Below, piece by piece: positions 54,304 through 62,229 of a stretch of 64,000 nucleotides of DNA. Position 1 is the first letter of the stretch; every line of letters begins with the position of its first letter. Made by a program: the position numbers and the translations under genes. The notes below the pieces were generated by a model. It was not told the origin of the DNA, searched no databases, and saw nothing but the letters and a program-made list of their open reading frames with translations. The stretch is from Palsa-504 sp963769715 (lineage in GTDB: Bacteria > Actinomycetota > Actinomycetes > Streptosporangiales > Streptosporangiaceae). The stretch covers positions 1-64,000 of the forward strand of contig CAVYNE010000044.1 of the NCBI GenBank assembly GCA_963769715.1, written 5' to 3'.

Positions 54304-54633
54304 TCAGACAATGAAGAGGTGCAGGTAACGGCTGATCGCTGTCAGTGTGTGGCTGCTGACCTTGCCCAGATGGCGTCCGGCCCGCTGATCTGACACGGCA
54401 CGGATTTGCTCGGTCATGGCGTACGAGACCTGCTTCAGTCCGGTGCCGTCATCTGCGGGAACCTCTATGTGATGGTCCAGGTCACGGTTCCGGCTGGTGA
54501 GCGGCACCGCGAGGAACAGCCCGGGGATCACTGAGTAACGATGATGCGACACCACGACGACCGGGCGTATGCCACCCTGCTCCCGGCCCGCCACCGGGTT
54601 AAGATCACAGAGCAGCACGTCACCGCTGGTCAA
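54304..54633 (-). CDS. MazF/PemK toxin
   Basis: The 109-residue ribonuclease toxin has the PemK barrel pattern: GDVLLCDLNPVAGREQGGIR, PVVVVSHHRY, LFLAVPLTSRNRD and SYAMTEQIRAV. TTG 54633 overlaps the TGA of the antitoxin, giving tight coupling. It probably cleaves mRNA unless bound by the upstream RHH protein. Confidence 0.9.
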   Translation of the reverse strand: MTSGDVLLCDLNPVAGREQGGIRPVVVVSHHRYSVIPGLFLAVPLTSRNRDLDHHIEVPADDGTGLKQVSYAMTEQIRAVSDQRAGRHLGKVSSHTLTAISRYLHLFIV

Positions 54634-54896
54634 GAGTTGTACTCCGGATACTCATCGGCGGCAGTGGCGGCTAGGTCGCCGAGGTCGGCCAATGTCCACT
54701 CAGCGGCCTCGGCCTGATACGCCGCCATGTCCTGCTGATGCGCCGCGAGCCTCCGGTACCCGTCCTCGATGCCCCGCCACATCATCTCGTCCAGCATTGC
54801 CTGCAGCTCCGCGCCGAGGCTCCGGCCATGCGCCACGGCCTGAGCGGCGAGTCGATCCCGCACCTCGGCTTCCACTCGTATCGTTGTCATAGCCAT
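54630..54896 (-). CDS. Ribbon-helix-helix antitoxin
   Basis: The 88-residue protein has an N-terminal RHH (TTIRVEAEVRDRLAAQAVAH) and an acidic tail (EWTLADLGDLAATAADEYPE) that would fill the MazF groove. ATG 54896 lies six bases from a -10-like TATACT, consistent with leaderless expression. It precedes and overlaps the MazF gene, so both are autoregulated together. Confidence 0.87.
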   Translation of the reverse strand: MAMTTIRVEAEVRDRLAAQAVAHGRSLGAELQAMLDEMMWRGIEDGYRRLAAHQQDMAAYQAEAAEWTLADLGDLAATAADEYPEYNS

Positions 54897-54902
54897 AAAT
54901 GA

Positions 54903-54908
54903 AGTATA
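54903..54908 (-). promoter_or_regulatory. -10 element for the antito­xin gene
   Basis: TATACT on the minus strand ends six bases before ATG 54896. The GACGTAT half-site occurs twice nearby, spaced 17 bases start to start, and could be the antitoxin operator. Confidence 0.5.
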
Positions 54909-55026
54909 CGTCAATGGCGCATACGTCGACTGGCTTACAACCCACGTTCGGGCAGCCACCCACACCCGGTCGGCCACCCTGGCCGGCACCTACCACGATT
55001 CAGCTTGTCTAGCTCCCTGTGGCCAG

Positions 55027-55070
55027 GAGCCAGGCCGACAATGTGTGTCATTATCGTTGGCACGGCGGCT
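55027..55070 (-). repeat. Dispersed motif copy C
   Basis: The minus strand reads GATAATGACACACATTGTC, identical to copy A over this core and similar over the next ten bases. It lies about 150 bases upstream of the RHH antitoxin start. Confidence 0.6.
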
Positions 55071-55089
55071 TGCATCAACGTCACCAGGT

Positions 55090-55154
55090 TGCGGGAAAAC
55101 TGGCAGTCACGTCTGCGGGAAACAGGTATTCAGATGTGCGGAAAACAGGTACTC
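55090..55154 (+). repeat. Three tandem repeats ahead of the DUF4143 ATPase
   Basis: TGCGGGAAAACTGGCAGTC (55090), TGCGGGAAACAGGTATTC (55114) and TGCGGAAAACAGGTACTC (55137) recur at 23-24 bp. The last copy includes a -10-like TACTCT that ends seven bases before GTG 55163, suggesting a leaderless start and a repeated operator. Confidence 0.6.
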
Positions 55155-55162
55155 TCGGTCGG

Positions 55163-56404
55163 GTGAGCGACCTGTATGTGCCCAGGATCGTCGATGGGCT
55201 GCTCGACGAGCTGCTCTTGTCCTTCCCGGCCATCTCGCTGGTGGGGCCTCGGGCAGCAGGGAAGACCACCACGGCGGTCCGGCGCGGCGGCACGGTCTTG
55301 CGAATGGACCGGCCGGAGGTTCGCCAGTCGGTAGCGGCCTCGCCCGACGCGATGCTCGCAGGGCTGCGCCCGCCGGTCATCCTGGACGAATGGCAGGAGG
55401 TACCGGAACTGCTCGGCGCCGTCAAGCGCTCAGTCGACGAGGATCCTTCCCCCGGCCGCTACATCCTGACCGGTTCCGTCCGCGCGGAATTGGAGAACCA
55501 GGTCTGGCCAGGCACCGGCCGCCTTCTGCAGGTCCCCCTGTACGGGATGTCGGTCCGCGAGGTCCGGGGACGCGCCAGCCTGACGCCGTTCATCGACCGG
55601 GTCATAGACGGCGGGGCGGATACGGTCACTGCACCAGATGACGCGCTCAGCGTGCGTGACTACCTGGATCTGATGCTCGCCGGGAGCTTCCCCGAGCCGT
55701 CGCTGCGGATACCGGCTGCCGCCCGGCGGCGGTGGTTCGCCGGCTACGTCGAGCAGATGATCACTCGCGACGTGCCTGCGGTGGCGCCCCGCCGGGACCT
55801 GGAACTGCTGCGCCGGTACCTATCCGTCCTAGCGGTGAACACCGCTGGCATCGCGGCCGAGTCAACGCTGTGGTCTGCTGCCGGAATCAACGCCAAGACC
55901 GCCCAGGCCTACCAGGCGCTCTTCCAGCGGATGTTCGTCCTGGATTTGGTCCCCGCCTGGTTCTCCAACCGGATCAAGAGGCTCGTCAAGGCCCCCAAGC
56001 GCTACCTGGTCGACCCGGCGCTCGTCACGGCCGTGCTCGGACTCGGCCGGGACGCCATCCTGTACGGCCCTGACATGCTGGGCCGCCTCCTCGACACCTT
56101 CGTCGCCGCGCAGCTGCGCGCGGAACTCGCCGCAAGCAGCAACGACCCGCGCCTGTACCACCTGCGCGAAGAGCAAGGACGCAGGGAAGTGGATCTGCTT
56201 ATCGAGACAGCCAGCGGGCAGCTGATCGGCATCGAGGTCAAGGCCGCCGCCACCGTCACGGCCTCTGACGCGCGCCACCTGGCCTGGCTCCGCGACCAGA
56301 CCGGCGACGCATTCGCTGCCGGCATCGTCCTGCACACCGGCCCGCATGCCTTCCCCGTCAGCGACCGAATCGTCGCCGCACCTGTATCCACGCTCTGGTC
56401 ATAG
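55163..56404 (+). CDS. AAA_14/DUF4143 ATPase
   Basis: The 413-residue protein has an AAA_14 ATPase domain (P-loop GPRAAGKTT near residue 25, Walker B VILDEWQEV near residue 75, sensor ILTGS) and a C-terminal DUF4143 domain of restriction-endonuclease-like fold (GRREVDLLIE, GIEVKAAATV). These proteins are common in actinomycetes; their role is uncertain. GTG 55163 is chosen over farther starts because of the leaderless promoter. Confidence 0.87.
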   Translation: MSDLYVPRIVDGLLDELLLSFPAISLVGPRAAGKTTTAVRRGGTVLRMDRPEVRQSVAASPDAMLAGLRPPVILDEWQEVPELLGAVKRSVDEDPSPGRYILTGSVRAELENQVWPGTGRLLQVPLYGMSVREVRGRASLTPFIDRVIDGGADTVTAPDDALSVRDYLDLMLAGSFPEPSLRIPAAARRRWFAGYVEQMITRDVPAVAPRRDLELLRRYLSVLAVNTAGIAAESTLWSAAGINAKTAQAYQALFQRMFVLDLVPAWFSNRIKRLVKAPKRYLVDPALVTAVLGLGRDAILYGPDMLGRLLDTFVAAQLRAELAASSNDPRLYHLREEQGRREVDLLIETASGQLIGIEVKAAATVTASDARHLAWLRDQTGDAFAAGIVLHTGPHAFPVSDRIVAAPVSTLWS

Positions 56405-56627
56405 CTAGAAGAGCGCTCGGCAGCTGCCAGCTCCCGGCCCGGACGTACCGGGCAGCCCGCGCGACTCCGATCATGAACGTGACACCGGAAACAGTAGTAT
56501 CCGGGTCGCGCCGTTGCGCCGCACGAGAGTCTTGTCGTGGACATATGCCGCGCTTGCCGTGTCAAGCACGTACATCTCGATGGTCTGCTCGTAGCTATCC
56601 GAATCTAGCCGGTCACAGTCAGCTCAG

Positions 56628-56661
56628 GCCCTGACAGACAGGGCATCACGCGTGTCAGGGC
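56628..56661. promoter_or_regulatory. Inverted repeat before the TOTE gene
   Basis: GCCCTGACA (56628) and TGTCAGGGC (56653) form a 9-bp perfect inverted repeat with a 16-base spacer, ending 12 bases before GTG 56674. It could be an operator. Confidence 0.45.
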
Positions 56662-56673
56662 AGTATTAGAAGG

Positions 56674-59259
56674 GTGTCCGCCGAGATGCCTGGATCGGAA
56701 TGCTGCGAGCACTGCGCAGAGATACCACTGTTGCGCGAAGAGGTCGCCGCGCTCCGGGCACGCCTGAATGCGCTGACCACCCTGCCGCTAAGCGCCAGCG
56801 ACCCCTTGCCGCTGCAGGCTGAACTCGACGTGGCCGCGAAAACGCCGCCGCGGCAGATGCCGCTGTTCGGCCCGGTCCACGGACCTCCCCTGCCTCAGGT
56901 AGATCACGAGTCAAGCTTGCAGGCCAAGGTGGACCTGTACCGGACCCTCTTCGCAGGACGCAGCGATGTGTACGCCTACCGCTGGGAGAACACTGCGGAA
57001 GGCGCCAAAGGCTGGGCACCGAAACGGCGGCCCGGCACCACCCGCGACAACCCAGAGTACCTGCCGCTTACCGATGAGGTCATCTCCGCGCACCTGACTA
57101 AGGAAAACCCGGCCGCCTGCGGGCTTTACGTGACGCTGCCTGACAGTACCTGCCGCCTGCTGGTCTGCGACTTCGACGGCGGCACCTGGCGGCTCGACGC
57201 CGCTGCGTACGCGGAAGCGGCTGCCTGGGCCGGCGTGCCCGCGGCTGTCGAGATCTCCCGGTCGGGCGACGGCGCACACGTGTGGACTTTCTTCTCGGAG
57301 CCGGTAGCCGCCGCCGACGCGCGCGCCATGGGTGCCGCGCTGCTACACGAGGCGATGGCGATCCGCGGCGAGATGGACATAGAGAGCTACGACCGCCTCT
57401 TCCCTGCGCAGGATTATCTGCCGCGGCGCGGCTTCGGGAACCTGATCGCGCTGCCGCTAGAGGGCAGGTGCCGTCAGAATCGCACGACGTTGTTCGTCGA
57501 TCCGTCGACGTTCGAGCCCTACCAGGATCAGTTCGCGTACTTGTCGTCGCTTGAGCGCATGACCCGCCGCGACGTAGTGGAGCGCGCAGAAGAGCTTCAG
57601 CCACCGACGGTCGGTCCTGCGGTGCGACTGTACAGATCTCCGCTGGCGGCTGAGCCTCCGCCGCCGGACGTCATCAAAGCTGAGCTGAGCGGCATGCTGG
57701 CGATCCGCCGGGCCGGGCTGCCGCCGAGTCTGCTGTCGTCCCTGAAGCACCTAGCATCACTCCACAATCCCGAGTTCTACAGTCGGCAGCAGATCGGGCT
57801 GAGCGTCTGGGGCGCGCCGCGGATGCTGCGCTGTTACTCGGAGTCCCTGGACCGGCTGTTCCTACCACGCGGCGTCGCCGACCGTGCCGCGAAGTTGATC
57901 GAGAAAGCGGGCAGCCGCCTAGCGATCACCGATGTCCGCAGCGCACCGGCCGAGCTGGAGATCGAGTTCACCGGCACGCTGCGGGCAGAACAGCAGGCCG
58001 CGGTAGACGCCGTCGCCGCGCACGAACTCGGGGTCCTCGTCGCGCCGCCTGGCGCGGGGAAGACGGTAATGGGCTGCGGCGTGATCGCCCGGCACAAGGT
58101 GCCGACACTAATCCTGGTCGACCGGACTCCGCTGGTGGACCAGTGGAAGGAGCGGCTGCGTGAAAACCTGGGTCTTGGCCCCAAGGACATCGGCCAGCTC
58201 GGTGGCGGCAAGAAGACGAAACTCACCGGCCGGATCGACCTGGCAACGCTGCAGTCACTCACTCGGGCAGCTGACCCAGCAGCGATCCTTTCTGAGTACG
58301 GCCTGGTCATCGTCGATGAATGCCACCATGTCGCGGCCCACACGTTCGCGCGGGCGATCCAGTCGATACCGGCACGGCGCTGGCTCGGGCTCACCGCGAC
58401 GCCGAAGCGGGCCGATGGCCGTGAGGAGATCATGTTCATGCACTGCGGACGGGTGCGACACAAGATCCCGAGTGCGACGGACCTTATCCAGGAACTGCAT
58501 GTTCATCCGACTGCCGCCACGATCCGTGACGACATCGACAGCGACACGCCCGGCATCCTTCAGTCGATCATCATCCCGGCACTCGTGTCGGACCGGATCC
58601 GCACCGCGCAGATCATCGATGATGTGGTGCACGCGATCAGACGCGGCCGTAACTGCCTGGTGATGGCAGGACGGACCGAGCACGTCGACCAGCTCGCCGC
58701 CGAACTGAACGCCCGTGGCTTGGAGCCGATGGTGCTGCACGGCTCCATATCCCCTGGAAAGCGGCGTGTCATCCTGAAGCAGCTCGCGGACTGGGACCCG
58801 GTGCACGCGCGCGAGCCAATGCTGCTGGCGGCAACCGCCAGCTACATTGGAGAAGGCTTCGACTGCCCAGCGCTCGACACGCTTTTCCTGTGCTCACCGT
58901 CCTCCTCGGAGTCGATCATCACGCAGAACGTCGGCCGGATCATGCGTGATCTTCCGGGGAAAACGACGGTCGAGGTACACGACTACGCCGACACCAGAGT
59001 GCCCATGCTGACCCGCATGCATGGGAAGAGGCTTACCGCCTACAAGAGGATCGGCTTCACCAATCCGGTGATCGGTGAGATCCCCCTGTTCCCCGGCACC
59101 GAGATGGCCGGCCCAACGCCAGCGCGCCCATCCAAACCCGCTGCCGTCTCGGCAGCGGAAGTCCGGGCGTGGGCGAAGGAAAACGGTCTCGACGTCCCCG
59201 CCCGCGGCCGCCTGCGCCCAGAGATCTGGGATCAGTACCGCGTCGCGCATCTAGCGTAA
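56674..59259 (+). CDS. TOTE-type primase-helicase with C-terminal Lsr2-like domain
   Basis: The 861-residue protein has a Cys pair and coiled coil (ECCEHC, REEVAALRARL), then a TOTE conflict-system primase-like domain at about 85-330 (LYRTLFAGRSDVYAYRWEN, CDFDGG near residue 165). A superfamily II helicase follows at about 430-770 (Walker A PPGAGKT near 456, DECHH near 546, SATASYIGEGFD-like motif and QNVGRIMRDLPGKT). The end (AEVRAWAKENGLDVPARGRL) matches the DNA-binding tail of Lsr2. TOTE systems are inferred to target invading DNA. The locus is a single gene, so other TOTE components are missing. Confidence 0.87.
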   Translation: MSAEMPGSECCEHCAEIPLLREEVAALRARLNALTTLPLSASDPLPLQAELDVAAKTPPRQMPLFGPVHGPPLPQVDHESSLQAKVDLYRTLFAGRSDVYAYRWENTAEGAKGWAPKRRPGTTRDNPEYLPLTDEVISAHLTKENPAACGLYVTLPDSTCRLLVCDFDGGTWRLDAAAYAEAAAWAGVPAAVEISRSGDGAHVWTFFSEPVAAADARAMGAALLHEAMAIRGEMDIESYDRLFPAQDYLPRRGFGNLIALPLEGRCRQNRTTLFVDPSTFEPYQDQFAYLSSLERMTRRDVVERAEELQPPTVGPAVRLYRSPLAAEPPPPDVIKAELSGMLAIRRAGLPPSLLSSLKHLASLHNPEFYSRQQIGLSVWGAPRMLRCYSESLDRLFLPRGVADRAAKLIEKAGSRLAITDVRSAPAELEIEFTGTLRAEQQAAVDAVAAHELGVLVAPPGAGKTVMGCGVIARHKVPTLILVDRTPLVDQWKERLRENLGLGPKDIGQLGGGKKTKLTGRIDLATLQSLTRAADPAAILSEYGLVIVDECHHVAAHTFARAIQSIPARRWLGLTATPKRADGREEIMFMHCGRVRHKIPSATDLIQELHVHPTAATIRDDIDSDTPGILQSIIIPALVSDRIRTAQIIDDVVHAIRRGRNCLVMAGRTEHVDQLAAELNARGLEPMVLHGSISPGKRRVILKQLADWDPVHAREPMLLAATASYIGEGFDCPALDTLFLCSPSSSESIITQNVGRIMRDLPGKTTVEVHDYADTRVPMLTRMHGKRLTAYKRIGFTNPVIGEIPLFPGTEMAGPTPARPSKPAAVSAAEVRAWAKENGLDVPARGRLRPEIWDQYRVAHLA

Positions 59260-59429
59260 CCGCCCACAGCTCTTGCAGACGCGAGCGGCACGTCTAGAGT
59301 CACAGCTAAATCGCTGCGGGAAGCGCTCGTCTGGGAGCGGTAGTCGGTTGGCAGCAGTCAGGCGCGCCGCCCGAAGGACCTGCGCGTGCTGCCGTTGCTC
59401 TACCGCCACCAATCCACCCCGTCGCGCGG

Positions 59430-59575
59430 CGGAATAGACGATGGTGAATAGCAACGGCCAGGGCAGCGCCTCCGACGAGGAAGAGTTCGGCTCTTGCCCC
59501 GCGTGCCGCCAGTTCCGCCGACAGGTCATCGAGGAGTGCGCGGAAATCTGAACAATCTGTGTGATTATTGTCCCA
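59430..59575 (-). pseudogene. DUF6036/nucleotidyltransferase-like remnant
   Basis: The minus strand encodes DFRALLDDLSAELAARGARA and ELFLVGGAALAVAI, which matches the N-terminus of DUF6036 nucleotidyltransferase-like proteins (LVGGAAL). After this the frame is unlike the family and has no catalytic D-x-D. I take it as a truncated copy. Confidence 0.45.
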
Positions 59576-59583
59576 GCCCGCGG
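59546..59583 (-). repeat. Dispersed motif copy D (diverged)
   Basis: The minus strand reads AATAATCACACAGATTGTTC, matching copies A-C at most core positions, at the start of the DUF6036 remnant. Confidence 0.4.
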
Positions 59584-59601
59584 ACGCCGGACACCGAGAC
59601 C

Positions 59602-59775
59602 TCAGGCGTCCGGATCGCTGGACTGGGAGGCATCGAGCAGGTCGAGATAGCCTTCGACCGCCTCCCACAGTTCGTTCTCCGGGTAGCGGCCGTGGCCACG
59701 GTGCTCGCGCCGCCAGTCATGATCCCAGTACTTGTCGCGGACCTCGCGGGCGTTGGCGCCGTGACTGGTGTCAGT
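59602..59775 (-). pseudogene. C-terminal fragment of an unidentified protein
   Basis: The frame reads GANAREVRDKYWDHDWRREH, then GRYPENELWEAVEGYLDLLD and ASQSSDPDA before TGA at 59602. It is clearly protein-like but starts abruptly. It lies just upstream of the DUF6036 remnant, so the two were probably an operon. Confidence 0.45.
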
Positions 59776-59839
59776 TCGGCGCTGCCGGCGGAGTCATCAC
59801 CACCGGCCGGGCAGGAGGCTGGCCGGTAATGTCTGGCTT

Positions 59840-60300
59840 ATGCCCGGTCCGTTTCGGTTTCCCGAGAAGACGCTTGAGCACTGGTCGAGTCAGTACGTAA
59901 TTTATCTTTACCGTTCCATGGCTGCGCTGTGGTGGCCCGCCAGTGGTCAGGACATTGACGTCCGGTGGCTTCCGGCACGGCCCGGGAAGGCCGTGCAGTT
60001 GGAACTGAAGACGACCACCGTCGTCAGACCCGGGGTCCACGACGTGATGGTGGATCTGGGCCAGTTGCGGGAGGAGTGAGGACCATCGCCTGGTCGTCTT
60101 CCTCGACGCCCGGGCGCTCCGTCCGGCCTGGAACGGCTGATCTCGGCCAAGGCCGGGGAACTTCCGCCCCCACGCCTTCCGGATTTGGGTCGAGAGCCAC
60201 GCAGCCTGCATAACAGATGGTCAGAGGAGTACCGTTTCCTCGATCGTCAATCGGCGAACCGAACGAGGGTTGTATATCCGGTAACTGCGGCTACAGGAGA
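59840..60300 (+). pseudogene. Endonuclease-like protein remnant
   Basis: ATG 59840 opens MPGPFRFPEKTLEHWSSQYV with QDIDVRWLPARPGKAVQLEL then KTTTVVRPGVHDVMVDLGQL. Asp then E-x-K fits a PD-(D/E)xK-type nuclease. After REE a stop interrupts; the same protein seems to continue in other frames (HRLVVFLDARALRPAWNG and LISAKAGELPPPRLPDLG), so at least one frameshift is present. Confidence 0.5.
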
Positions 60301-60324
60301 TGACGAAAATCTGATCTGGGTGCC

Positions 60325-60432
60325 TACCTCAAGGAGAGGTTACGCCTGACGGTGCCGCGCGGCGCGCGGCACCCGTCGCGAAGTACCGCCAGTTCGCGGA
60401 CCTCGACGAACACGTATCATTCGTCAGGCCGG
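60325..60432 (-). pseudogene. Second DUF2637-type N-terminal fragment
   Basis: The minus strand reads PDE, a stop in place of Trp, then YVFVEVRELAVLRDGCRAPR and GTVRRNL. This matches residues near 60-95 of the intact DUF2637 gene at 45 kb (PDEWYVCVEVRELAVLRDGR). It is a decayed paralogue of the plasmid-type gene. Confidence 0.6.
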
Positions 60433-60462
60433 GCGGGCGTGAGCATGGACCGCGGGGCGGCT

Positions 60463-62229
60463 TTACAGCAGGTCGGCAGGTGCCGGGACGATCCGGGAGC
60501 GAAGGTACTCGCCGAGGCCCTTGGCCTGGGCGTCGGGCCGGGTGGTGGCGGACACGCCGGGGGCCAGCAGGCCGTGGACGACGAAGTTGAGGGCCAGCAG
60601 GTTCGGCAGCTCGTAGCGGTTGATCGGCAGTTCGGCTGCCTCGGTCAGGAGGTCCCTGAGCCGGTCCGCCGTCAGGTACCCGCGCAGCCAGGCGTACGCG
60701 CGGGGACTGGTGGCCCACAGGCCCACGTTGGCGTCGCCGCCCTTGTCGCCGGATCGCGCGCCGCACAGTCGCCCGAGCGGGACATCCAGGAGCGGGCCGC
60801 CGGGGTTGGCGGGCTCGGCGTCCGGGACGGAACCTGGCCGGGCCGAGCCGGGATAAGGACCTTCATGATGCCTAACGGTCTCGGTTCGTCCGTCGGGCAA
60901 GTGCACCGTCTGGGTGACGAGGGCGGCCGGGACGAGGGTGGGCCAGTAGACGCCGAACGCGCTGGCCGCGGTGGGCGGGCTGGTGGTGTGGAAGCCGGCG
61001 TAACCGGCTAGCGCGAGTTCCATCACGGAGTTGGAGAACGCGCGGCCCACCTTGTGCTCGTCCTGGTCCTTGACGGTTACCCGCAGGTGCGCGGTGGCCT
61101 GCTCGTTGGTCGGAGCGTCCGGGTGGTCGAAGCGCAGCAGTCGGACGTCGAACTCGCCGAACTGCTCGGTGCCGCCGAGCAGCCCGGTCAGCAGGGTGAT
61201 GGCGTGCTCAGCCTTCTGCTCGATGTCCAGGCCGACCAGGACCATCGTGGTGGTGTTGCGGTAGCCGCCGAGCATGTTGAGCGCGACCTTGAGGGTATCC
61301 GGCGGCGGGCTGCCCCGGGTGCCGGTCAGCGCGACGCGGTCCGGGCCGGCCTGCTCCAGCCGGATCGTGTCGAAGTGCGCGACGACATCCGGGTTGAGGT
61401 AGGCGGGATCGCCGATCTCGTAGAGCAGCTGAGCCGTCACGGTGCCGGGCGAGACGAGCCCGCCGGTGCCGTCGTGCTTGGTGATGACGCTGCTGCCGTC
61501 GGCGGCGACCTCGGCGATCGGGAATCCGGGATAGCGGCGGTCGGTGATCTCTTCGGTGAAGCTGTAGTTGCCGCCGGTGGCCTGCGGGCCGCACTCTATT
61601 ACGTGACCGGCGGCGACGGCGCCGGCCAGGGCGTCCCAGTCGTCGCGGCGCCAGCCATGCCACCACGCGGCCGGCCCGGTGACCAGGCTGGCGTCGGTGA
61701 CCCGGGGGCAGATGACGACGTCCGCGCCGGCCTGCAGCGCCGCCGTGATGCCCCAGCCGCCGAGATAGGCGTTGGCGGTGACCACGGGCAGGTCGGCCTT
61801 GGCCAGCGGCAGCCCGGTGTCCAGGTTCACGAACCCCTGGCCCGCGGCCTGCAGGTCGCCGATGACCGGGGCCAGGTCGTCGCCGGTGATGTAGGCGACG
61901 CGGGCCTTCAGGCCGAGCCGGCCGGCTAGCTCGGTGATCTTGGCGGCGAGGCCCTCCGGGTTGAGGCCGCCGGCATTGGCGACGACCTTGACGCCGCGCT
62001 CCAGGCAGGTACCGAGCACGTCCTCCATCTGCTTGAGGAACGTGGTCGCGTAGCCGAGGCTGGGATCCTTGCGGCGGGCCTTCCACAAGATCAGCATGGT
62101 GAGCTCGGCCAGGTAGTCGCCGGTCAGCACGTCGATCGGGCCGGAACCCTGATCCAGCATTTCCCGGGCGGCGGCCAGGCGGTCGCCGTAGAACCCGGAG
62201 CAGTTCGCGATGCGTACCGGCCTGGTCAT
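60463..62229 (-). CDS. AtuA-like (DUF1446) acyclic terpene/acyl-CoA utilization protein
   Basis: The 588-residue protein has RIANCSGFYGDRLAAAREML near the start, GVKVVANAGGLNPEGLAAKI and ITDRRYPGFPIAEVAADGSS, typical of DUF1446. It ends with a fused domain (CGARSGDKGGDANVGLWA) common in actinobacterial members. AtuA proteins act with acyl-CoA carboxylases in degradation of acyclic terpenes or branched acids. ATG 62229 overlaps the TIGR03084 gene stop. A longer in-frame extension from 62667 is a shadow of that gene. Confidence 0.88.
   Translation of the reverse strand: MTRPVRIANCSGFYGDRLAAAREMLDQGSGPIDVLTGDYLAELTMLILWKARRKDPSLGYATTFLKQMEDVLGTCLERGVKVVANAGGLNPEGLAAKITELAGRLGLKARVAYITGDDLAPVIGDLQAAGQGFVNLDTGLPLAKADLPVVTANAYLGGWGITAALQAGADVVICPRVTDASLVTGPAAWWHGWRRDDWDALAGAVAAGHVIECGPQATGGNYSFTEEITDRRYPGFPIAEVAADGSSVITKHDGTGGLVSPGTVTAQLLYEIGDPAYLNPDVVAHFDTIRLEQAGPDRVALTGTRGSPPPDTLKVALNMLGGYRNTTTMVLVGLDIEQKAEHAITLLTGLLGGTEQFGEFDVRLLRFDHPDAPTNEQATAHLRVTVKDQDEHKVGRAFSNSVMELALAGYAGFHTTSPPTAASAFGVYWPTLVPAALVTQTVHLPDGRTETVRHHEGPYPGSARPGSVPDAEPANPGGPLLDVPLGRLCGARSGDKGGDANVGLWATSPRAYAWLRGYLTADRLRDLLTEAAELPINRYELPNLLALNFVVHGLLAPGVSATTRPDAQAKGLGEYLRSRIVPAPADLL

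Noticed and set aside
55090..55154. CRISPR array
   Set aside because: Only three imperfect repeats occur, the spacers are 5-6 bases, and there are no cas genes in the window.
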